Of a stretch of DNA of 64,000 nucleotides, positions 55,094 through 64,000 are shown piece by piece. Made by a program: the position numbers and the translations under genes. The stretch covers positions 501,501-565,500 of the forward strand of contig CANJKZ010000093.1 of assembly GCA_947471745.1 (NCBI GenBank), in the 5' to 3' direction. Below the pieces are notes generated by a model, which was given only the letters and a program-made list of their open reading frames with translations, was not told where the DNA came from and made no database searches. Source of the stretch: Closterium sp. Naga37s-1 (Eukaryota; Streptophyta; Zygnematophyceae; Desmidiales; Closteriaceae). Positions within the stretch are counted from its first letter, which is position 1; every line of letters starts with the position of its first letter.

Positions 55094-57765
55094 CGAGAGA
55101 GAGAAGAAGCAGATGGTGGGACTGATGAATGCTTGGTCACATGGTTGGGTGAATGGATGGCCCAAATGGGTGCTCTGCTGTTGGCTGTTGTCCCTGCTTG
55201 GGTCACTAGCTAGCGTTGTTGATCCCTATGTCCAGGGCGGGGATACTACACTCTGCAATCATCACTCTTTCAGTGATGCTCGCTTACTAGGTGCTTGCTT
55301 GCTTGCTTGCTTTCATGTTTCACTTTCAGTTTTTACAGCTGCACACTCAGCAGCAAGTTCCGGCTATTTCCATCTTGATACGGTACTGGTTGCACCCATG
55401 TGACCAGGGTTGTCAGGAGATCATGCGGGGCTGTCTTCCTCATACCGTACGGTAGTTGCACCATGTGCGTCTATTATGGGGGACTCTGTGTGTGTGGCTA
55501 GGACCCGTAGTATACCTACACATGTACAGTTGTTTTTTGGAGAGCTTTGGCTCCTTCCTTCCTGGCTAAAACCGTTTGTAAGTGCATAATTTGTTTGTGA
55601 GTTGTTCACCACCACACAGGTGGAATGAGTGACTTGCCAGCCAGGCCAACAGTGCCAACCAGACTTGAAACCATCATTTGAAACATTTTCGTGCGTAACC
55701 GTAAACCTTTTCTAGCACAACCTAACACTTTCCCACATTGCCTGACCAATGGTAAGCCGCGATCAACAACACACTACACACCCCGCCTTAATCGTGGAAT
55801 CGCACCCCCACAAGGTACACGTAACATGCCACTGCAGACTACAGCACACACTGTACAAGTTTGGCTATACATCATCATACTTGATGGGACTCCATGTGAA
55901 CATGATCCGCCCAGTGCCAAGAGAGAAGCTGAGTGGAAGCTGAGTGGTCCGGAACATAATTCGCCCGGAACATGATCACGCTCGCACATAGTACACCTGT
56001 ACCCCGTCGTCTTCCTGGATGCTGGAGATTTTTTAAGGCACAGAGCCAAGAGACGGTAGAGAGGCGGGGAGAGGTTTTAAACAAAGAAAAGACAGAGAAG
56101 CGGGGAGAGATGCATGCGAGAATCAGCGCATGAGATGCTATGGAGTGTGTGAGGCGTCAGCAACGAGAAAAGCAGGAAAAGAGAGGTGTGGCACCAGAAG
56201 GTTGGGTGGTAAACTGGAAAGAGAGGGGAGGCAGGTGGATCGATTGTGTGTGTGACCGAGTGAGTATTCGCAGAAACACGAGGACTAAGGAGAGGAAAAG
56301 GGCTTTCAAGAGAGTGCAGTGCAGGCAGAGCAGATGGCTTACGCAACATAGATGATGTAAAAGGCATACACGGCTCCAGGGATGTATCTGCCAGCAGCAA
56401 TTGCAACGCAGGAGAACATGGAATTTAAAGAGCTTAAAGCGAGTCATGCGGCGGCTGTATTGCGAGTCAACAGAGAATCAGTAGCCAGAGCGATTGATGG
56501 GCAGGAAGAGAGAGTGGAAACAAAAGCCCTGGCTGTAAATCTGCTCTTCGTAAGCGCATGAAGAAACGCAGTTCGTCAGAGCAGCAGCAGAGCGCGAACA
56601 CTGGGATGTGACTCACCCGAGAAAGCTAAGGAGAAGGCATAGCTGAGCAGCGGAAGACATGCACCATGGGAAGCAGCGTAAGAGAGGAAACAGACGGGGA
56701 GAGGGGTGGGGAGGGGGGAAAGGGGGGAGAGAGGAGGGGGGGCACAGAGCGAACGAAGAGGAACGACCGATGAGTTCATGAAAGAATAAGCAGAATCGGC
56801 AGAGACGGCCACGAGACGGAGCAGGGCAGAGAGCTTTCAACGTCAATCAGGATGTGGCTAGACTATGCTAGTGACGGGAGGCAACGTGCACACGAGCACG
56901 ACAATCGGAGCAGGAAAGTAAACAGAACGAAGGGCCAAGGGATTATGAGTCCCAGGTCAAGCCAGAACAAGATTACCGTATGAGAAACATCATGTCCCTC
57001 ACCCAAAATTCAAAGGAGCAGCCGAACTTTATTATCACGCCAAGAGGAGGAAGCAACAGTGCTATAAGGAGGATCAGAAAATCTCCGCAAGATAGTCGAG
57101 CCATGGTTTCAGCGAGAACGAAATGCGACGTTGCGGGAAGGAATGACAAGGAAAGGTTCTCGAGGAAACGTGTGTGGGACAAGATCCCTTATTGTTGTAA
57201 GCTTGTAACCTGACTCAGGGAGTAGGGGTGGGGGGGTGGTTCAGCGAAAGCGAAGATACTCATGAAAGCCGTTCAGCTTCGCAAACCCACATGTGGTCTG
57301 CGTTATAATAACGAAGCTGTGACTAAATAAACTGACGATACAATGAAAGTGACGAAAATAGAAATATATTTACAGTAATCTTAGTAACGGGTACAGCCAG
57401 GTGGTTCAGGTGAGAGAATTCTTGGTTACAAGCTCACAAGGATGCATACAGGAACCACCATGATCACTTCTTCTCTGCCAAAGGCACCGTATGTCGAAGA
57501 TCATTACTTGGAAAAGAATCTTCAAAAGGTTCACGTTAGTGACATTCAAGACGACATGGGAGGTCAGAATCTCAGCAATGACTACGCGCCCGTCACGATC
57601 GCCTTCCCCACAAGTCTCGGGCGGTCCCTTGCATCCCCTCTCATGCTGCATATGCTGGTGTCTGCTCATTCCCAGTTCCACACTTGACATATCTCTCATG
57701 CATAGCCTCCAGCAGCATCCCCCCCCACCCCCTGCCTTGAACCTCCTCCACACACACGTCTGCCA
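55094..57765. other. Intergenic region, no assigned gene
   Basis: About 2.7 kb with short open frames on both strands and no domain, no LTR-like ends and no recognised RNA gene. A purine-rich stretch at 56690-56760 and mixed sequence elsewhere. The part near 57690-57765 may be the 3' UTR of the minus-strand gene that follows. Confidence 0.4.
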
Positions 57766-58549
57766 TCATGACGGCAACAGCCTGCTACTGCTGCCACTCC
57801 TCCTCCGCCTGCCCTTGCGCCACCGTTGCCGGGAGCATGCCGCAACGCTCAGCACACCCGCCACTGCCACGAGCAGCAGAGCAGGCTGCAAGAGCACAAG
57901 CATCCTCCCATCTCCTACAGTCGCCGGACCTGCCTTCAAACGTCCCTTCTCATCCTCCCCATCCCAGTCAGCTCTGTCACCACGCTCCCCTCCTTTCCCC
58001 TCTCCTTCCATCGGTCCTTCCCTTCCTCTCTCACCCGCCTCCCCACTTCCGCTTAAAGTCTCTCCTTCTGCAGTTCGCCCCCCTCTATCCTCCCGCGTGG
58101 TTCGTTCATACACCGCTTCCCTCGTGATGTCAGCACTGCGAGGCGCCCATCCGTATCGCATTCCGCGCCACACCTGCACGGAGAGGTATGCGGACGAGCA
58201 GAGCGCGAACACGAGCACCACCAGTAACACCGCCAGCGCGCATCTTCTCCTGCGCGCAGCGGCGGAGGCGGGCGGGGAGGGCGCGGTGGCGGCATAGAAG
58301 GCGGCGGAAGCCCAGTCGTGCTGGCGCCTGCGCTGGTACTCGCGCAACTGCTCCGCGATGTTGCTCCGCGTCAGCTTCGCGTGCAGACGCGCAGACGACA
58401 GGCGGTAAAACGGCGCAAGGAATGCGCGGAGAGGGTTGAAGAACGACGGGGAGGGAACAGGGGACGGGGGCGCCTTGCGAGTCAAGGGCGATGGCTTGAG
58501 AAGGGAAGAGTGAGAGGGAGAAATGGGGACGTAGATGGACGGAAGGGGC

Positions 58550-58587
<38 letters not shown>

Positions 58588-58845
58588 CCTGCTAGCGCTG
58601 GCGACACTGCTGCTGCTACCACCGTTGCCACCGCTGCTTGCAACACGAGCGGCGCTAAACGTGCTGTTACTGCCACTGCCGTTGCCGCCGCTGCTGTTGC
58701 TCTTTGCGCCGCTGCTGCCGCCGCCGCCAGAGGCGACGGACATCCGCGCTGCGCGAGTCAGCCGCGCGCGGGCGCAGCGCTGGATTCGAGGAGCGGCGGG
58801 CGTCCAGACGCAACCTGCGAAACAGAGCGAGTGACGATCCCACAC
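57766..58845 (-). CDS. Unknown membrane protein with Ser/Gly-rich head
   Basis: One open frame ends at 57766. Either ATG at 58845 (359 residues) or at 58743 (325 residues) could start it. The second follows a TTTCGCAG acceptor-like site at about 58813-58820, so a 5' UTR intron is possible and I favour 58743. Counting from there, residues 5-65 are Ser/Gly/Asn-rich. A basic amphipathic segment (SNIAEQLREYQRRRQHDWA) lies at about 127-145. One clear membrane helix follows (CALAVLLVVLVFALCSSAYL, about 168-190), then a polar loop of about 85 residues, a second helix (MLVLLQPALLLVAVAGVLSV, about 281-300) and a basic tail. The family is not recognised. The 3' end may continue into another exon. Confidence 0.55.
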
Positions 58846-59557
58846 GTCGTTCCTTCTGCGACACGTTTTTCGCGTGCACTAACGTCAGCGATCGGGCGCG
58901 ATACAAGCAGCCGCGACGACTCGACTGCCGACTAGCGTCTCTCGAGAAACGAGCGGGCTCTGGTTTGTCCCTATATTTGCTGTCTGGGCGGACTGTCCGA
59001 GTGATAAGCGGGCTTTCTTGGATTCAGCAGCTTGACTGACCGTGACTGAATGAGTGAATGCCTGACTTGCTGGCCGAGTGGAGAGTTCGAGGATGACAAA
59101 ATCAAGGAGCAGCCGCGACGGGAAGCAGATGAAATCTGGGATGAGCCTGGTTGGGCGGGCTCAAGTGCAAGCGCTGCATACGCGTTATAAGCTGAGAGGC
59201 TGTCCCGTCTCGAGGTCTTGGAAACTCCGCTCCCAACCAATCCATCCATCCGCAACTTCCCCTCCTGCCAGAAACATTTCACTTTTCAAACTGCCCCCTG
59301 CAAAGGACGAATGGTTTTCACTTTTCATTCCGCATTTTCGAATTGACGAAAAGCAAACCTACACTCCGCACACTAGCAAGATTTTTCCCCGCCCCACCAT
59401 TTTTCGCAGTAAATCTAGTCGGCAAATAAAGCACACAAGGCAAAGAACACCGAGCCCCATAGTGAGAAAAAAAACACCTAGATGATTGTGTCTCTCCTGC
59501 CATCTCATCACACGCACTACAACTAAGAACAAGCTGGGATCTCTCCGTCGCACCCGC
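58846..59557. other. Divergent promoter region between unknown membrane protein and Nudix genes
   Basis: About 700 bp between a minus-strand and a plus-strand gene, with no open frame of note. It probably serves both promoters and 5' UTRs. No defined element could be assigned. Confidence 0.4.
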
Positions 59558-62169
<2,612 letters not shown>

Positions 62170-62516
62170 TGTCACAGGCAGTGCCGATAGAGTGCCTGCT
62201 TTTCCTCTCAAGGCAAAGGCAAGACTACATGTGTACCGTAGCTTCCAGCCAGCCTTGTGCTACTGGTGGACTCCTCTCCGGATGATGATTTGCTGCTGCG
62301 ACAGTACAGTTGCTCCCTTATCACAATGCGCTCACTCCTCTTTATAATATTATTACTGATATTGCAGGTATAAGCACTTCCACTAGACATCGCGATACTT
62401 ATTGATAAAACGCATCTACATACCTGTCCCACTCAGCATGGATGCGCGCACAAGCTACAGCCATGGCTACAGCTGTTGCTGGTGCTGGTGGTGCTGGCGG
62501 CGCAGTGGGCATCAGA
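62170..62516. other. Convergent 3' spacer between Nudix and CURT1-like genes
   Basis: This holds the 3' UTRs of the two convergent genes. TTTATAATATTATTACTG at about 62340-62357 is a local AT-rich spot that could mark transcript ends. Nothing else is seen. Confidence 0.5.
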
Positions 62517-63226
62517 TCAGGCGCGTGTGATGCGGGCCTTGATATCCTCAACTAGTTCACCCAGCTCCTTGCGACTCGACTGGTGGGGGGGAGAGTAGGC
62601 AGGGAGCAGGGAGAAAGGACTGAGAATGAAGCAAACAATATGGAACGTGTTTTGATCCCTCCGCATGTGTGCGGTACATTTTGCAACACAAATACATGTG
62701 CGCGTGTGCACTCGCAGAAAGTACCGTATGTGCAAACATCTTGATGGTGGGAAAAACGTGCAGGTGGAAACAGGTGAGCCTCTCTGTGTCCAGAGTTTAC
62801 GTGACCAAAGTGTGCAACCAAAGAGCATAAGGGAAGGGGGAAGAGTAGGAGAGCCATGAGATTCTGAAAGCGCCTCAATAACAGGCCTTGGAGCAAACAC
62901 GCGGCACCGTGGCAGCACAGCAGCAGAGCGAGCGAAAGAGCAAGAGGGACGTAGGGTGGGAAGGACGGAGGGAGAGGGGGAGAGGAAGAGAGGGAGAGAG
63001 GGAGAGAGGGAGAGAGGGAGAGAGGGAGAGAGAGGGAGAGAAAGAGAGAGAGAGAGAAAGAGAGAAAGAGAGAGAGATAGTCAGAGGGGCAGTGGGGCAG
63101 CGGAGGAGCGGGTTACCTTGAAGAGCAGGTACTTTTGAGGACGGAGCGGCTTACCTTGAAGAGCAGGTAGCGGTAGACGAACCAGCCCGAGTACACGGTG
63201 CCCACCAGCTCCAGTACGTTGGGCAC
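62517..63226 (-). CDS. CURT1-like CAAD-domain thylakoid membrane protein, 3' exons (partial)
   Basis: CURT1 proteins bend the thylakoid membrane at grana margins. Two minus-strand exons are clear: 63226-63155 (VPNVLELVGTVYSGWFVYRY, then LLFK) and 62579-62517 (SSRKELGELVEDIKARITRA and stop), both in phase 0. This is the second membrane helix and C-terminal amphipathic tail of the CAAD domain, with the hallmark YSGWFVYRYLLFK. The transit peptide and first helix must lie upstream, past the long repeat-filled intron or beyond the right edge of the window. The donor of the first exon is duplicated. The alternative, another CAAD protein such as a cyanobacterial-type homologue, would share the same motif. 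Confidence 0.88.
62965..63080 (+). repeat. (GAGAGG)n/(GA)n purine tract in CURT1-like intron
   Basis: About 115 bases of GAGAGG and GAGA repeats on the plus strand. On the coding (minus) strand this is a CT tract starting about 40 bases after the second copy of the duplicated donor. Confidence 0.85.
63117..63170 (-). repeat. Duplicated exon-intron junction of the CURT1-like gene
   Basis: On the minus strand the sequence TACCTGCTCTTCAAG|GTAAGCCGCTCC is followed 38 bases later by TACCTGCTCTTCAAG|GTAACCCGCTCC. Donors therefore lie after 63155 and after 63117. The first gives the expected protein. The second adds 38 nt and shifts the frame. Confidence 0.85.
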
Positions 63227-63439
63227 CTGCCAGCACACGCATACGCGGGGGGGGTGAGGGGGGGGCACATAGGGCGAACATGTGGTGAGAAGGGTTGAGG
63301 AGTGGCGAGAACGAGCGAGAAGGGGCGAGAAGGGCGGGAATGGGGCAAGAGGGAAGCGGCGAGCCAGGGATTGATGGGTGAGAGGGAAGGCGGGGGCGGC
63401 GGGGGTTCAGAGTGACGAAATACAGATGGTGGCAACGAC

Positions 63440-63850
63440 CATCCTTGAGTGAATGGTGAGTGACACGGAGAGTGAATGGTGAGTGGCACAGAGAGTGAAT
63501 GGTGAGTGGCACGGAGAGTGAATGGTGAGTGACACGGAGAGTGAATGGTGAGTGGCACGGAGAGTGAATGGTGAGTGGCATGGAGAGTGAATGGTGAGTG
63601 ACACGGAGAGTGAATGGTGAGTGGCACGGAGAGTGAATGGTGAGTGGCACGGAGAGTGAATGGTGAGTGACACGGAGAGTGAATGGTGAGTGGCACGGAG
63701 AGTGAATGGTGAGAGGCACGGAGAGTGAATGGTGAGTGGCACGGAGAGTGAATGGTGAGTGACACGGAGAGTGAATGGTGAGTGGCACGGAGAGTGAATG
63801 GTGAGAGGCACGGAGAGTGAATGGTGAGTGGCACGGAGAGTGAATGGTGG
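63440..63850 (-). repeat. 23-bp minisatellite in CURT1-like intron
   Basis: About 17-18 copies of GGAGAGTGAATGGTGAGTGGCAC (plus strand) with GTGACAC and GAGGCAC variants. All minus-strand frames are open (repeating SVPLTIHSPC pattern), which should not be read as a protein. Confidence 0.93.
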
Positions 63851-64000
63851 TTTAGGGAAGGATGAATGAGACGGCGAGAGGCTGAGACGCGGAGAGGTGG
63901 GGAGGTCGAGACGTGGGGACGTGGCGTGGTGCGGAAAGGGCGTGGCTTGCACGGGCGCGGGGCGAAGACGCAGCGAGGCAGCATGCGGTTAGGGCCGTTG
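63851..64000. other. Right edge of window
   Basis: Non-repetitive sequence with minus-strand open reading (MLPRCVFAPRPCK...) and no recognised motif. It could contain an upstream exon or intron of the CURT1-like gene; this cannot be decided at the window edge. Confidence 0.3.

Noticed and set aside
63081..63984. Minus-strand open frames of 181-277 codons with a repeating PLTIHSPCHSPFTL pattern
   Set aside because: Products of the 23-bp minisatellite inside the CURT1-like intron.
62840..63984. Similar peptides LPRCRVFAPRP (near 62890) and LPRCVFAPRP (near 63980) on the minus strand
   Set aside because: Possibly duplicated exon sequence, but the DNA match is weak and neither has clear splice borders.

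Overview
This is a nuclear window from a eukaryote of the green lineage. Genes are split by many short GT-AG introns. Recognisable products are plant-type: an ER-anchored allantoinase, an F-box/MYND protein, a plastid-type Nudix hydrolase and a CURT1-like CAAD thylakoid protein. A Golgi-type carbohydrate sulfotransferase, very GC-rich low-complexity coding sequence and abundant minisatellites point to a streptophyte alga. A Closterium-like zygnematophyte is my best guess, at low confidence and from general knowledge only.

Layout. 906-5418 (+): allantoinase, 14 exons, a purine/ureide catabolism enzyme. 6550-12287 (+): type II membrane carbohydrate sulfotransferase, 10 exons. 13.8-21.3 kb: an array of serially duplicated exon-like modules of undecided coding status, followed by a 90-bp minisatellite (21.34-22.15 kb). 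24865-31774 (+): a very large Q/A/G-rich protein with a perfect 107-unit GGT tract. 32023-48707: a Ty3/gypsy chromovirus with 354/353-bp LTRs and a 5-bp target duplication. It is split by two Ty1/copia elements of one family: a near-complete copy on the minus strand (34688-41813) and a deleted copy on the plus strand (44114-48079). 48975-51681 (-): F-box/MYND protein. 54152-55093 (+): small Ser-Pro-rich protein. 57766-58845 (-): unknown membrane protein. 59558-62169 (+): Nudix hydrolase. 62517 to beyond the right edge (-): the 3' part of a CURT1/CAAD gene.

Exon borders were worked out by hand. They were accepted where GT/AG sites, codon phase and family conservation agreed. The allantoinase, sulfotransferase, F-box/MYND, Nudix and small Ser-Pro genes each add up to a multiple of three with no internal stop. 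The genes have no evident common pathway; this is an ordinary eukaryotic neighbourhood plus a nested retrotransposon block.

The most unusual signal is a recurrent association between tandem duplication and 5' splice sites. In at least four genes the intron begins with a tandem repeat, or the exon-intron junction itself has been copied two to about nine times. This leaves arrays of ready-made splice donors, some of which extend the exon in frame.
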